From positions 85,663,703 through 85,727,702 of the forward strand of contig NC_037681.1 of assembly GCF_003255815.1 (NCBI RefSeq): 64,000 nt of DNA, given 5' to 3'. The translations under genes were made by a program, and so were the position numbers. Below the pieces are notes generated by a model. The model was not told the origin of the DNA and searched no databases. It worked only from the letters and a program-made list of their open reading frames with translations. This document shows, one piece after another, positions 11,068-22,880 of this stretch. This DNA comes from Theropithecus gelada (lineage: Eukaryota > Chordata > Mammalia > Primates > Cercopithecidae). Every line of letters starts with the position of its first letter. Position 1 is the first letter of the stretch.

Positions 11068-11370
11068 GGCCTGGTACGGTGGCTCACTCCTGTAATCCCA
11101 GCACTTTGGGAGGCCAAGGCAGTAGAATCACTTGAGCCCAGGCATTCAAAACTAGCCTGGGTAACATAGTTAGACTCTGTCGCTACAAAAAATTTTAAAA
11201 ATTAGCCAGGTGTGGTAGCACATGCCTGTGGTCTCAGCTACTCAGGAGGCTGAGGTGGGATGATCATTTGAATCCAGGAGGTTAAGGCTGCAGTGACCGA
11301 TATTCATGCTGCTGCACTTCAGCCTAGGAAACAGAGTGAGACCTTGCCTTAAAAAAAAAAAAAAAAAAAG
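11068..11370 (+). repeat. AluJ-type SINE
   Basis: Sense Alu with J-type features (cacttgagcccaggcattcaaaactagcctgggtaac; aggttaaggctgcagtgac) and a poly-A tail. Confidence 0.92.
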
Positions 11371-11500
11371 CCAATACACCACTAGAGTCAGTAAGGTGGG
11401 TGGAACCCTGGCGTCCTCCAAATTCCCTGGCCTTCTCCCCACTTTCCTCTTTATTTTTGTTTTTCTGCCATATATTGGCATTTTAAAAAAAAGAGCCCAG

Positions 11501-11786
11501 GTCGGGTGCAGTGGCTCACGCCTGTAATCCCAGCACTTTGAGGCTGAGGCGGGCGGATCATCTGAGGTCAGGAGTTCAAGACCAGCCTGGCCAACATGGT
11601 GAAGCCTCATCTCTACTAAAGATACAAAAAAAAAATTAGCCAGGCATGGTGGCACGTGCCTGTAATCCCAGCTACTTGGGAGGCTGAGGTAGGAGAATCG
11701 CTTGAACCCTGGAGGCGGAGGTTGCAGTGAGCCGAGATTGCGCCATTGCACTCCAGCCTGGGCAACAGAGAGACTCCGTCTCCAAA

Positions 11787-11829
<43 letters not shown>

Positions 11830-11831
11830 AT
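11501..11831 (+). repeat. AluS-type SINE with (AAAT)n tail
   Basis: Sense Alu (gtcgggtgcagtggctcac to agagactccgtctcc). The tail has become a tetranucleotide microsatellite of AAAT units at 11784-11831. Confidence 0.93.
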
Positions 11832-12015
11832 ATTTTTTAAGAGAGCCCAGGCAATTCTATAATAACACACAACCAAGGCTGCAAACCCTGGACTGGCCGC
11901 TTCACGTCCTTTTCTTAGCGCAGGTGCTTTCTCTTCCTAGTTAGTGCTATTTACATGAAGTATCTCCAGGTGACTTTCAACTTCCCTAAATTCAAACTTC
12001 CTGCCATCTGCTCTT
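11832..12015. other. Unique intergenic sequence, nothing recognised
   Basis: Short stretch between Alu and the next open region; no recognised feature. Confidence 0.5.
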
Positions 12016-12684
12016 TTGCACAATAAAAGTACATATACCACATTGAGTATTGTTCTGTGTAAAGCTGGTGGTGCTGTTCACATCAGAAATTGCAGCACTG
12101 AAGAACAAAGTTCACACAGATGTTTACAACATGCATCACCTACAGTGAGTATTCTTGCATACTTTTGGCCAGTGCAAGCTCTCATGGCACTCCGTACTAT
12201 AAGCTCCGGGTCGGTGTGCACTTCTGTTTTGTTCCTGCATTTGAAGCCATGCAAATTGACACATCTTCTTCCCCATGGCATTTGTTTGCTCTTGCTACCA
12301 GCTGTCAAAACCCAAGCAAGTGGCAATGCTAGAGGTGCCACAAAAGTGCGAAGGAAGTGTCAGGCTGGATGTCAAAATGAACACCTTGGAAAAGTGGATG
12401 ATGGAACAGACAGTAAAAATCAGCTAAACATCAGAGTAAATGGAGGAAGAGGTCAAAACTGTGAACAGGAACTAGAAGAAAGTGTAGCAGAAGAAGACCT
12501 GTCACAAACCTCAAGAGATTTGGAGAAAATGATGTCAAAACACATCTTCCTCAAGCCCATGCTGAGTATCTCCGATCTGGTTACAGTACTTTCTTGGTTA
12601 GTGTTCCAAGTACAGACAATAAAGCAGAAAAGCATTGACTACAGGGAAGAATTAAGGAATGTACAGAATTTCTGGGAGGGATAG
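12016..12684 (+). other. 222-codon open frame without known homology (probably not a gene)
   Basis: An uninterrupted frame starting TTG (not ATG) and ending TAG at 12682-12684. The first half is hydrophobic and Ser/Cys-rich; the second half is hydrophilic and Glu-rich (NCEQELEESVAEEDLSQ). I recognise no domain. No promoter, splice-site set or CpG island is attached. It may be a decayed piece of an old mobile element or a chance frame, and I give no function. Confidence 0.2.
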
Positions 12685-14274
12685 GGAAACAGGTGGGTGG
12701 CTAGTAGCCGGGAACAATGCAGTTAAGAGTTCTGAGTTTCTGCGGCAGCTGCTTGCCCACACCTGTGACATTAGGAACCGGGCAGTGAAGCCTCCCTCAG
12801 AGCTACCCCAATCAGATCTCCCAGCAAGCTCTACCCCACACGGCCCATGCCCACCTTCCCAGCTGCAACTTCTGAGTTTCACACAGGTGCTCTGCTCGGC
12901 AGACCTGCGAGGAAGTCTGAAAAAGCAGTTTGTGGTTTTCAGTCTGTGTAGCTCAGGAAGGTACACCTGATGGGAATTAGCTGGGCTTTGGGTAGCCAAC
13001 CTGCAGGGTCTGGAACTGCTTCTGTTTGCAGGACGCATCCCCCTATTCCAGACAAGGTCTGGATTCCCCTAAGTGCCTATTACATGACAAAGGCAGGCTT
13101 TGTGAATGAATGAATACGTCAAACTCTCTCATGGTGCTGCTGCCTACCAGCCAGTGGGTCTGTTTCTGTGCTGCCACCAACTTTGTTGAGCAATATTTGT
13201 CTTACAGCTATTTTTAGTGTTTTATTGCACTGCCTTTGTTATTTTATTCCACCCCTCCTTCTCCTCTCTCTCTCTCTCAAATGAGTGGAAAACAGAGAAG
13301 TGAAATTAACAATTAACGATATTTGTGATAAGAAGTGTAGGTCTAATACATTTTATGAAACTGAAATAATTAAAATTACCAGTAGTATCTGAAGCAGCCT
13401 ATCTATATCCTCAATGAGACCTCAGTGGGGAAAAAGATCTACTGCCTCTTCACCTGTAAATAACATGAGAAACTGCTAAGACTATGTTATCGACGAATGT
13501 GGCTAGTGGGCAAAGTGCCATTTGGAATTTTATAGTCGTCATTATTTTCTGGGAGTGGAACCTCCCTTATAATGTGGAAGGCTATTTTCAACTTGTGCAT
13601 TTTTTTACTTGGATGCCTTTTCCAGACTCTGTTAACGCTTGGAATTGGGTTTCAGTCTACAGAGAAAGAGAAGCAGGTGGACAGGTGTAGAGGGGAGGAG
13701 AGGGAGGACTGTGGGTAGCAGATCAGGCCTATTCCCCTGCACTCACCACTTTGTCTGTCACTGCCAGCCCACTTCCCCCTTTTCAGATACCAACACCAGG
13801 CCAGGGGTAACAGCCCAGGAAGGTGGCATCCACAGCCCTCAGCCCTCTGTCCTTGTCACTCACTCCTACCAGTCCTCAGCCGTCTTATCTGTCTGGGCGT
13901 GAGATGAAGGGCAGCTGGAAGCTGGAGGAAAGGTTCTCTCCTCTCCACCACAGTGACAAGAGTTTTGCAGGAGCTTCCGGGTGAGGTTTAGGGGGAGTCC
14001 CTCCTGTGCAGAGCACCATGGGCCACAAAAGAGTGGATGTTTGTCCTGTGTGTGGGTCCTTCCTGGGGGCTAAAATGAAATCTTTCATTTTCTGATATCA
14101 TGTCATCTCCGACTTACAAACCTACTTTCCTGTGCCATTTCTATCTAAGACAACAGTCACTTCTAACAGAGGCAGTCCTACATCACTGAGGAAACCACCA
14201 CCATATCCCACGCATGAAAGGGCTGGCCTGTTGTGAATAACAAACTGGTGGCCTTAGAGCTACATTTAAAAACA
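12685..14274. other. Unique intergenic sequence, nothing recognised
   Basis: Apart from a short CT run near 13265-13280, no gene, RNA or repeat is recognised. Confidence 0.5.
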
Positions 14275-14293
14275 GACAGAGAGAGAGAGAGAG

Positions 14294-14325
<32 letters not shown>
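14275..14325 (+). repeat. (AG)n microsatellite
   Basis: GA-repeat run immediately before an Alu. Related AG units reappear after the Alu tail (14668-14682), so an Alu probably entered a GA-rich site. Confidence 0.95.
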
Positions 14326-14328
<3 letters not shown>

Positions 14329-14682
14329 CTGGGCACAGTGGCTCACGCCTGTAATCCCAGCACTTTGGGAGGCTGAGGGGGGCAGATCACTTGAGGTCAG
14401 GAGTTCAAAACCAGCCTGGCCAACATGGCAAACCCCGTCTCTACTAAAAATACCAAAAAAAAAAAAAAAAAAAAAAATTAGCCAGTCATGGTGGTGTACG
14501 CCTGTAATCCCAGCAACTTGGGAGGCCGAGACACGAGAATCGCTTAAACCCGGGAGGAGGAGGTTGCAGCGGGGCCGAGATCGCACCACTGCACTCCAGC
14601 CTGAGCAACAGAGTGAGACTCTGCCTCAAACAAAAAAAAAGAAAAGAAAAAGAAAAAGAAAAAAAAAAAGAGAGAGAGAGAA
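14326..14682 (+). repeat. AluS-type SINE with purine-rich tail
   Basis: Sense Alu from gcgcctgggcacagtggctc, with an expanded middle A linker (14455-14477). The tail is AAAAG repeats grading into AG repeats. Confidence 0.92.
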
Positions 14683-14937
14683 ATGGCTTGGAAATTCTCC
14701 AAATAACAAAAGGTGTTTTAATGGGGTGGGAGTGGGGGCTATGGAGTAATTATTGGAGCTAGGGGGCCACCCTGTGGCTAAGTATCAAAAAATGAAGTCC
14801 AGAATTTTTCCGCCCAAACGCATCTGCAATTAATCTTTTCACCCAGAGAGGCAGAAAGGAACACCAGGCCAAAATCTGCCAAATTTCTCCTCAGAATGGC
14901 CAGTTGGCCTTCCAGGCTAGAATCATTAAGCCAAAGT

Positions 14938-15069
14938 GTATGCCTGGACCAGCATCACCTAGAAACCTGTTAGAAATGTAAATTTTTCTGGAGGTAAGGC
15001 CCAGCCATCTGAGTTTCAACAAGCCCTGCAGATGATTCTGATACTAGGTAAAGTCTGAGAACCACAGGT
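14938..15069 (+). repeat. MER5A-type element
   Basis: 'gaccagcatcacctagaaacctgttagaaatgtaaatttt...ggcccagccatctgagtttcaacaagccctgcagatgattctgat..agtctgagaaccac' fits MER5A well. Confidence 0.8.
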
Positions 15070-15190
15070 TTACACTAGTTGGTAAAAAAGCATCTCTCTG
15101 GGTGGGGCTAGCATATAGCTGGTACTAACTGTAATTGATTATAATTATTATAAAATTCATTCATTCAGCAACCATTGTATTCCATTCATA

Positions 15191-15525
15191 CAAGAAATAT
15201 TTATTTATTTAATTTTTTTTTTTTTTTTTTTGAGACAGAGTTTTGCTCTTGTCACCTAGGCTAGAGTGCAATGGTGCGATCTTGGCTCACTGCAACCTCT
15301 GCCTCCCGAGTTCAAGCGATTCTCCTGCCTCAGCCTCCCGAGTAGCTGGGATTACAGGCACCAGCCACCATGCCCAGCCAATTTTTGTATTTTTAATAGA
15401 GACGGGGTTTCACCACCTTGACCAGGCTGGTCTCGAACTCCTAACCTCAGGTGATCCACCTGCTTCAACCTCCCAAAATGCTGGGATTACAGGCATGAGC
15501 CACCACATCCAGCCAAGAAATATTT
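15191..15525 (-). repeat. AluS-type SINE, antisense, with 12-bp TSD
   Basis: Reverse full-length Alu flanked by caagaaatattt at 15191-15202 and 15514-15525. Confidence 0.94.
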
Positions 15526-16182
15526 CTTGTGTGTTTAAAGAGCAGAAAGAAGGCTTATGTGACGGGTAGAGTGGCTGAGGGGAGCATGCAGGAATAAGTC
15601 CTGAGAGGTAGCAAGGGCCAGAGGGCATGATGAGGACTTGGGTATCACAAGAGCCACTGGAAGATACTGAGCAGGAAGAGACGTGATGAGGCTGTCTTCC
15701 TATAAACAGTTGCTCCAGCTACTGGATACAGAACAGTGATGGAAGCAGGAGATCAGATAAGAGGCTAATAAAAAGAGAGTGATGACTTGGATTGGGGCGT
15801 AGCAGTGGAAGTATGGAGATGGCTGGATTCTGGATGGATTTTGAAGGTAGAGCTAACAGGATTTACAGATGGACAAGATGTGAGATGAGGCCCAGAGGAA
15901 CCCAGGATGACTCCAAGGTTTTGTGCCTGAGCAAAACTCTATTTAGTGAGAAATAATTAACTGCCTACTAAGGATGCACTTAAGATATATCTCATAGTTC
16001 AACTTCAGTAGTTTTTGTAACATAGTTAAAATGTGTAAGAAAGACCAATAAAATTAAGATTATGGGTCAATTTTGCTTCCACCCAATTTATCTGTTTCTG
16101 TGTTTTAGTTTAAATATGTTGCCTTCTTTTATAAAAATGTGCTTGTATTTCAGCAAGTAGCTTTGAATTTCATAGACAATCC
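15526..16182. other. Old interspersed repeat-like and unique sequence
   Basis: 15570-15935 has the wording of an old repeat I have seen in primate DNA (gagatggctggattctggatgg..ggatgactccaaggttttg), family not assigned. The rest is unique and non-coding. Confidence 0.35.
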
Positions 16183-16495
16183 CTTTTTTTTTTTTTTTTT
16201 TTTTTTAAAAGGTTTTTTGTTGCCCCCCAGGCTGGAGTACAGTGGCGCAGTCTCAGCTCACTGCAACCTCTGCCTCCCAGATTCAAGCAATTCTCCTACC
16301 TCAGCCTCCCAAGTAGCTGGGATTACAGGTGTGCACCACCATGCCTGGCTAGATTTTGTACTTTTAGTAGAGACGGGGTTTGCCATCGTTGGCCAGGCTG
16401 CTCTAAAACTCCTGACCTCAGGTGATGCACTCACGCCCCTCACCTCGGACTCCCAAAGTGCTAGGATTACAGGTGTGGGCCACTGTGCCTGGCCT
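16183..16495 (-). repeat. Alu SINE, antisense
   Basis: Reverse full-length Alu (T tract, ccccccaggctggagtacagtggcg ... gtgtgggccactgtgcctggcc). Flanks share gacaat. Confidence 0.92.
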
Positions 16496-17360
16496 CGACA
16501 ATACTTTTATGTCCTGGTATACTACAGTGAAGGTAGGGGTTATACTTAAGATAATCAAGTGCTACTGTCTTTTAAATTGATATATAATAGTTGTACATGT
16601 ATGGGGGGTACATAGTCTTCATTATAGAAGTAGAAATAGGTCTTCCTTATCAATTTGCTACTTTTATTCTTCCTGTGGTACAAATAAGCAGCAATTATGT
16701 GTGCCTTCAAAGACACATTTTCATGTATAATAGAGCCATACACCCCGCTTAATTCAGCAGCCAAGATTCCTGACAACCTCAACCATTTGGAACTCAGGTA
16801 TGAATTCTCAAACTACACTCAGGAGCTTAAGGAATGTGTCTAAAATTAAGGTTAATGAGTTAACAAGCTTAATTATTTTGTTTCCTCTGGCAAACTTCCA
16901 GTCTCCCTGGGTTTAACTCAATTGAAGAAACGGTTATTGAGTGCCTACTTGTACAGGCACCCTGTTAGGCTGTGAGACGGGTACAGGGAGAGCTGAGAAC
17001 AGATCACAATTCCATGGGAAGGGAGGAAGCAGACATGCTGACTGCAGCAAAATGGGAGGAAACAGAATGATTGCCAGCTAGAAAAGAATAAAAGCCTCTA
17101 AGCTCTCGAATTAGCACTAATAACACCAGAAAATTAAATAGCCCCCAAGGCTGGAGTCCAGCCACGACAGTGCCTGGGGTTTCATAATAATGACTGAGTC
17201 GTAAAATTAAAAGAACAGAAAAAGTTAAGATGTTACTAACTCAATTTCCTACGGCACAGAATGATATAAGATATTTTAGGAAAAAAGTCTAATCAAAACA
17301 ATTAGAATTTAGTTTCAAGGGGTCATTTTAAATTGTCTGAATAATTAATTAAATCCAGAC
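16496..17360. other. Unique intergenic sequence with a weak MIR/L2 trace
   Basis: 'ggttattgagtgcctacttgtacaggcaccctgttaggctgtgagacgggtacaggg' at 16932-16987 looks like a MIR fragment. Nothing else is recognised. Confidence 0.45.
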
Positions 17361-17668
17361 TATCCTTTTTTTTTTTCTTTTTGAGACAAAGCCTCGCTCT
17401 TGTCCCCCAGTCTGGAGTACAATGGTGCAATCTTGGCTCACTGAAACCTCTGCCTCCTGGGTTCAAGCGATTCTCCTGCCTCAGCCTCCTGAGTAGCTGG
17501 GATTACAGGTGCACACCACTACGCCCAGCTAATTTTTTGTATTTTAAGTAGAGACAGGGTTTTACCATGTTGGCCAGGCTGGTCTCGAACTCCTGACCTC
17601 AGGTGATGCGCCTGCCTCAGCCTCCCAAAGTGCTGGGATTATAGGCATGAGCCACAGCGCCTGGCCCA
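17361..17668 (-). repeat. AluS-type SINE, antisense
   Basis: Reverse full-length Alu. Flanks ccagactatc / ccagacaatc look like a slightly diverged target-site duplication. Confidence 0.93.
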
Positions 17669-17700
17669 GACAATCTCATTTTTGTAGGAATTAATAGGAT

Positions 17701-18010
17701 AGGCGGGGCGTGGTGGCTCATGACTGTAATCCCAGCACTTTGGGAGATCGAGGCGGGCGGATCAGGAGGTCAGGAGATCAAGACCATCTCGGCCAACAAT
17801 GTGAAACCCTGCCTCTTCTAAAAAAAATACAAAAAATTAGCCGGTGTGGTGGCGCATTCCTGTAATCCCAGCTACTTGGGAGGCTGAGGCAGGGGAATCG
17901 CTTGAACCCAGGAGGAGAAGGTTGCAGTGAGCTGAGATCACACCACTACACTTTAGCCTGGCGACACAGCAAGACTCCATCTCAAAAAAAAAAGAAAAAC
18001 GAAAAAAGGA
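17701..18010 (+). repeat. AluS-type SINE, sense
   Basis: Sense Alu from aggcggggcgtggtggctc, flanked by aataggat on both sides. Only about 33 bp separates it from the preceding antisense Alu, giving an inverted pair. Confidence 0.93.
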
Positions 18011-18510
18011 ATAGGATGTTACTATAAAGGAAGAATTTGAAAATGGAATCTTGACTGACCAAATAGTCTAGCCTTTGGATGTTTTTACATTAATGGGCTG
18101 CCTTGGAGATGAGGGTTTGGGAATAGAGGGAATAATTGCTAGCTTTAACTTTATTTTATTTGCTCCCTAGAATTTTTTCTTCCTTTTTAAAAATCTTTAT
18201 TAGAGAAATTTAAAAATGTAAAAGTAAGCAAATAGCATAAAGAACATTTTGTACAGTATTCATCACCCACTACTGAATCCCACTTCATCTAAACCCATCC
18301 AAATCCTCCTCCTGCATTATTTTGCAGCAAATCCTAGATATCATATAATTTTATCCATAAATATTTCACTGTGTATCTCTTAACAGTCAAGGGGTCTTTC
18401 TTTAAAATCCTCAAAATTCCATTATCCTAACCAAAAACATCAATGGTGATTATTTAATATAATCAAATATCTACTCCAAGTTCAAATTCCCAATTGCTTT
18501 ATAAAGTTAT

Positions 18511-18643
18511 ACTTTTTTTTTTTTAAGAGACAAGGTCTCACTATGTTGCCCAGGTTGGTCTCCAACTCTTGGGTTCAAGTGATCCTCCTGTCTCAGCCTC
18601 CCAAGTAGCTGGGATTACAGATGCATGCCACCGCACTCAGCTA
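18511..18643 (-). repeat. Alu monomer (FLAM/FRAM), antisense
   Basis: A single arm: 'gagacaaggtctcactatgttgcccaggttgg' to 'gctgggattacagatgcatgccacc'. Flanks aaagttatact / aaagtgataact suggest a target-site duplication. Confidence 0.85.
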
Positions 18644-20035
18644 AAGTGATAACTTTTAAAGAGTTTATTTGAATTAGGATCTGCAACTGATTGATGTTAT
18701 CTCTTAGTCTGTACGTTCCCCCAACCCCATTCAAAATTTTTTCATTGAAATTAATTTTTTGAGTCCAGCAGGACATTTGGCCTAGAGAGTTTCCCACGAT
18801 CTGGTTTTGGCTGATTACAACTCTGTGGTGGCATCATTGAATGTGTTCCTCTGTCCTCCCCTTTGAGTTCCTATAAATTGGTTGTTGGAAAGAGAGGCTC
18901 ATTTAGATTCAGGTTCCATGTTTTTGCAAGACTACTTCATGGGCAGTGATGTGCACTAGCAGAAGGCTCCTCATGTCTGTTTGTCTCTTTTTTTTTTTTT
19001 TTATGACGACAACAATTCATGCATGATAGCTAGAGCCTTTACTACATTAAGGGTTGTCAAATGATGAGAGACTAATTCCACAGGTCCTTATATAGCAAGC
19101 TCCTTATCCTTAAAAGAGAAAACACCCTTCATCTTCTATTTTGTTCCCCAGTGGTACAGTTCACACAGAAGAATAAGATAAACGCTTGAATTTTTTATTT
19201 ACCAGTATTCAGAATGAGTTACTTTCCTAGCATCCTCCAACAGAAAAAAACACATTTCTTTTTAGCAATATTATTAACTCATAGCTTTAAATATATTTGA
19301 TGTGTTTTAATCCCTTGCAGTTTTTATCCATGTTGATGTTGAAATCACCCCATCTTTGGTCAGTCAAGTCAGCTCCCGAATCCTTTTAGCATGACCTCAG
19401 TTTACATTGAAAGCTTCAGAGTGCTTTGGTATGACAAGTTCTTCCAGGTTCACCTCAGATGTTTCCTGCCCAAGACCTGGACCCAGTGATTTCTCCAAAT
19501 AGTCCTGGTTCCTTTTAGTGGGAAATGGTCATGTGAGACCACAGTCTAGAGGCTAGGGGTGCTCATTATTACAGGGTTGGTCACTGTTTCTAGGTCTTTT
19601 CCATGGACAATGTCAAGAAATACATTCTGAATTCATACTGATGGTTCCTATTCAAAATCGGGACAATTTCAGCTTTGTTACAGGTGTAAAGAAAAAAGTT
19701 AATAATAATAATATTAAAATCAGGATAACAGCATTTTTACTTAACCCCTTCTGTCTTACATCTACATGCCCTTTCTCCCACACTGAGAATTCTGGTATTC
19801 ATTGACTCTGAGAATGACAGAATTATAAGGTCACACATTGTACTGCTTTATCATATCACAATAAATACTCAACAATCACTGAGTAACAATTCTGAGTAAC
19901 AATTCTGCTGGCAAAAATATGATTGCTATAAACAGCTTGATACATCATTATTGTTTTAAAATATGTATGTGTGTTTATATCTTTTAAAAATATAGTTGCA
20001 TATTCTATATACTTTTTTCTACCTTGTTTTTTGTG

Positions 20036-20314
20036 GGTTTTTTTTGAGACAAGGTCTCACTCTGTTGTCCAGGCTGGAGTACAATGGCGTGATCATGGCT
20101 CACTGCAGCCTCAACCTCCTAAGCTCAAGGGATCCTCCCACCTTAGCCTCCCTAGTAGCTGGGACCACAGGTGCCTGGCTAATTTTTTGATTTTTTAGAG
20201 ATGGGGGGTCTCACTTTGTTTCCCAGGCTGGTCTCAAACTCCTGGGCTCAAGCAATCTTTGCCTCAGCCTCCAAGGGTGCTGGGATTACAGGGGTGAACA
20301 ACTGCAACTGGCCC
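20036..20314 (-). repeat. AluJ-type SINE, antisense
   Basis: Reverse Alu with J-type wording (gagacaaggtctcactctgttgtcc, cagcctcaacctcctaagctcaagg). Confidence 0.9.
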
Positions 20315-20423
20315 TACTTTGCTTTTTTCACTTCACACTGTATCTTGAAGATCACTCCTTGGTAGTATTTAGAGATCGTTTTCATGCTTGGTTTACCATG
20401 TGCCATGTACTGTGCTAAGTGGT

Positions 20424-21113
20424 TGTATTAGGCCATTCTTGCATTCCTATAAAAACCTGAAAGACTGGGTAATTTATAAAGAAAAGAGGTTTCGGCTGGG
20501 CACGGTGGCTCACACCTGTAATCCCAGCACTTTGGGAGTTCGAGGGGGGTGGATCACGAGGTCAGGAGATCGAGACCATCCTGGCCAACATGGTGAAACC
20601 CTGTCTCTACAAAAATTAGCTGGACGTGGTGGTATGTGCCTGTAATCCCAGTTACTTGGGAGGCTGAGGCAGGAGAATCGCTTGAACCAGGGCAGTGAGC
20701 CAAGATCATGCCACAGCACTTCAGCCTGGCAACAGAGTAAGACTCAGTCTCAAAAAAAAAAAAAAAAAAAAAAAAAGAGGTTTAATTGGCTTACAGTGCT
20801 GCAGCCTGTACCGGAAGCATGGCCCCAGTATCTGCTCTGGAGAGGCCTCAGGAAGGTTTTACTCATGGTGGACGGTGAAGCAGAGCAGGCACTTCACATG
20901 ACGAAAGCAGGAGCAAGGTGGGTGGGGTGGGGAGAGGTGCCACGTACTTTTAAATGACCAGATCTTGCAAGGACTCACTATCATGAAGACAGCACCAAGC
21001 CATGAGGGATCCGCCCCCATGATCCACACACTTCCCACCAGGCCCCGCCTACACCATTGGGGATTACATTTCAACATGAGATTTGAGTGGAGACAAATAT
21101 CCAAGCTGTATCA
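20424..21113 (-). mobile_element. Solo MSTA-type LTR (ERVL-MaLR), antisense, with 5-bp TSD
   Basis: Starts tgtattaggcc and ends ctgtatca (TG...CA). It contains 'gactgggtaatttataaag', 'gggatccgcccccatgatcc' and 'ggggattacatttcaacatg', all MST signatures in reverse. It is flanked by perfect gtggt duplications (20419-20423 and 21114-21118). An Alu lies inside. Only LTR sequence is present, so this is a solo LTR without internal genes. Confidence 0.85.
20494..20775 (+). repeat. AluS/Y-type SINE inserted in the MSTA LTR
   Basis: Sense Alu from ggctgggcacggtggc to a long A tail, flanked by aaaagaggttt on both sides, part of the LTR sequence. The left arm and linker are shortened. Confidence 0.93.
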
Positions 21114-21323
21114 GTGGTTTATACAGATTATCCCATTTAATCCTCAGAATGATCCAGTGAGGTTGGCACTGTTATAATTGCCATTTCATAAATGAAATTT
21201 GAGTTTCACTTGAAACTCAACATGTAACTCAATTTCATTTGAAACACGAGAAATTGAAAGTTAAGTAATTTGTCCAAGGTCATCAAGCTGAGAAGCAGTG
21301 AATAATCTTTAGCGAATAATCTT

Positions 21324-21632
21324 TTTCTTTTTTTTTTTTTTTTTTTTGAGATGGAGTCTTACTCTGTCACCCAGGCTGCAGTGCAGTGTTGCAATCTTGG
21401 CTCACTGCATCCTCTGCCTCCCGGGTTCAAGTGATTCTCCTGCCTCAGCCTCCCGAGTAGCTGGGATTATAGGTACTCACCATCACACCTGGCTAATTTT
21501 TTTGTATTTTTAGTAGAGACAGGGTTTCACCATGTTGGCCAGGCTGGTCTCAAACTCCTGACCTCAAGTGATCCTCCCGCCTCAGCCTCCCAAAGTGCTG
21601 GGATTACAGGTATAAGCCACCATGCCCAGCCC
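21324..21632 (-). repeat. AluS-type SINE, antisense
   Basis: Reverse full-length Alu. gaataatctttt occurs on both flanks as target-site duplication (about 21314 and 21636). Confidence 0.93.
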
Positions 21633-21892
21633 AATGAATAATCTTTTAAGACAGACGGAGAAAACTGATAAATTTTATATATTCATTATTCATATATATA
21701 TCTATATCTATAGTTAGCATAGAAGCAGATAAATAATTTACACCAGTAAACTAGTAGACATCAGTATCCCAGAATATTCACAGCCCTGTCTGGTTCATAA
21801 AAAAGGATTTGTGGAGAAATTTCCAAGGATGCAGAGGGCTTATCAAGTAGGCAAAAAACTTAAATACACATAAAGTAACTTTAATACCAAAT

Positions 21893-22184
21893 TTTTTTTT
21901 TTTTTTTTTTTTGAGATGGAGTCTCTGTCACCCAGGCTGGAGTGCAGTGGTACGATCTCTGCTCACTCTAACCTCCTGGGTTCAAGTGATTCTCCTGCTT
22001 CAGCCTCCCAAGTAGCTGGGATTACAGGCACGTGCCACCACGCCCAGCTAATTTTTGTATTTGTAGTAGAGGTGGGGTTTTACCATGTTGGCCAGGCTGG
22101 TTTCGACCTCCTAACCTCAAATGATCCACCCGCCTCAGCCTCCCAAAATGCTGGGATTACAAGCAAGAGCCACAGTACCCAGCC
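21893..22184 (-). repeat. AluS-type SINE, antisense
   Basis: Reverse Alu with T head and 'gagatggagtctctgtcacccaggctgg' through 'gattacaagcaagagccac'. Confidence 0.92.
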
Positions 22185-22880
22185 TTGAAAACCATTTTTA
22201 AAAGCTATCTAATACGTGGGAGGAGAAAACTGTATAGATTAACAATATAAATGATGAGATAACTTGGAATAAATGAGAAATCAAAGCAGGCATATCACAA
22301 AACTCATTTTGGGGCTATAAATTCTTTGGGCACAGAACCATACTCCATCTTTGCCCATTTGTTGCTGTTCTTTCTTTTATGTGTATGGTGTTTTATAGCA
22401 GAATCTCTTTCTGCTTGCCATCTACTGCGGCTGGTCCCTACCCTGGGGTGGGTGGAACAGGTTCTAGAGAAAGGGAAATGACTGGGGGGCTGGGATGGCA
22501 CCCCAGAAGGCATCTGCCCCAGGCCTTATAATTCTTTGGATTCTAGTTATTCACATGCTTCTTTTCTCCTTTCTTGTAGGCTGCTAACAAGTTTAGGCAG
22601 GTCCTAGCACACTCATCCCTTTGTGCTCCCCCAACCTCAGCCTAGCTAATGAACCAGGTAAGCGTTTGACTCAAAGGAAGCCAATTAAACTCCTGTTGGA
22701 ATTTGCCTTTTGGACTCAGAGATGCTGGGTGGCTTCTGGCCGCTGACCTCCTGATTGCCATCCCTCCCCCATCACCACAACTCAATAATCAAACCAGCAA
22801 CTGAGGAGTTACTCTACACTCTTCTCCTTTACCTCCCAACCACCCCGTTTCAGCCGCTAGTCATCACGCTGATTCCACCT
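22185..22880. other. Unique intergenic sequence, nothing recognised
   Basis: No supported gene, RNA or repeat on either strand. Confidence 0.5.

Larger units (their letters stand above)
18170..20394 (-). repeat. Old L1M-type LINE 3' region, antisense, interrupted
   Basis: A long stretch ('ttgcagcaaatcctagatatcat', 'ggttgttggaaagagaggctcatttagattcaggttcc', 'atggtcatgtgagaccacagtctagaggctaggggtgctcatt', 'cacttcacactgtatcttgaagatcactcc') reads like the antisense of mammalian L1M 3' ends. An Alu monomer and an AluJ are inserted. The subfamily is not assigned. Confidence 0.55.
20395..21320 (-). repeat. MIR, antisense, split by an MSTA LTR
   Basis: Left piece 'accatgtgccatgtactgtgctaagtggt'. Right piece 'gtggtttatacagattatcccatttaatcctcagaatgatcc...aagtaatttgtccaaggtcatcaagc'. 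The pieces join exactly at a duplicated gtggt. The right piece also carries a roughly 50-bp palindromic insertion at 21191-21240. Confidence 0.8.

Noticed and set aside
11242..11751. 169-codon antisense frame and similar frames over Alus throughout the window
   Set aside because: Translations consist of the usual antisense-Alu peptides (e.g. SPRLECSG, ASQSAGITG). They arise from the repeat consensus.
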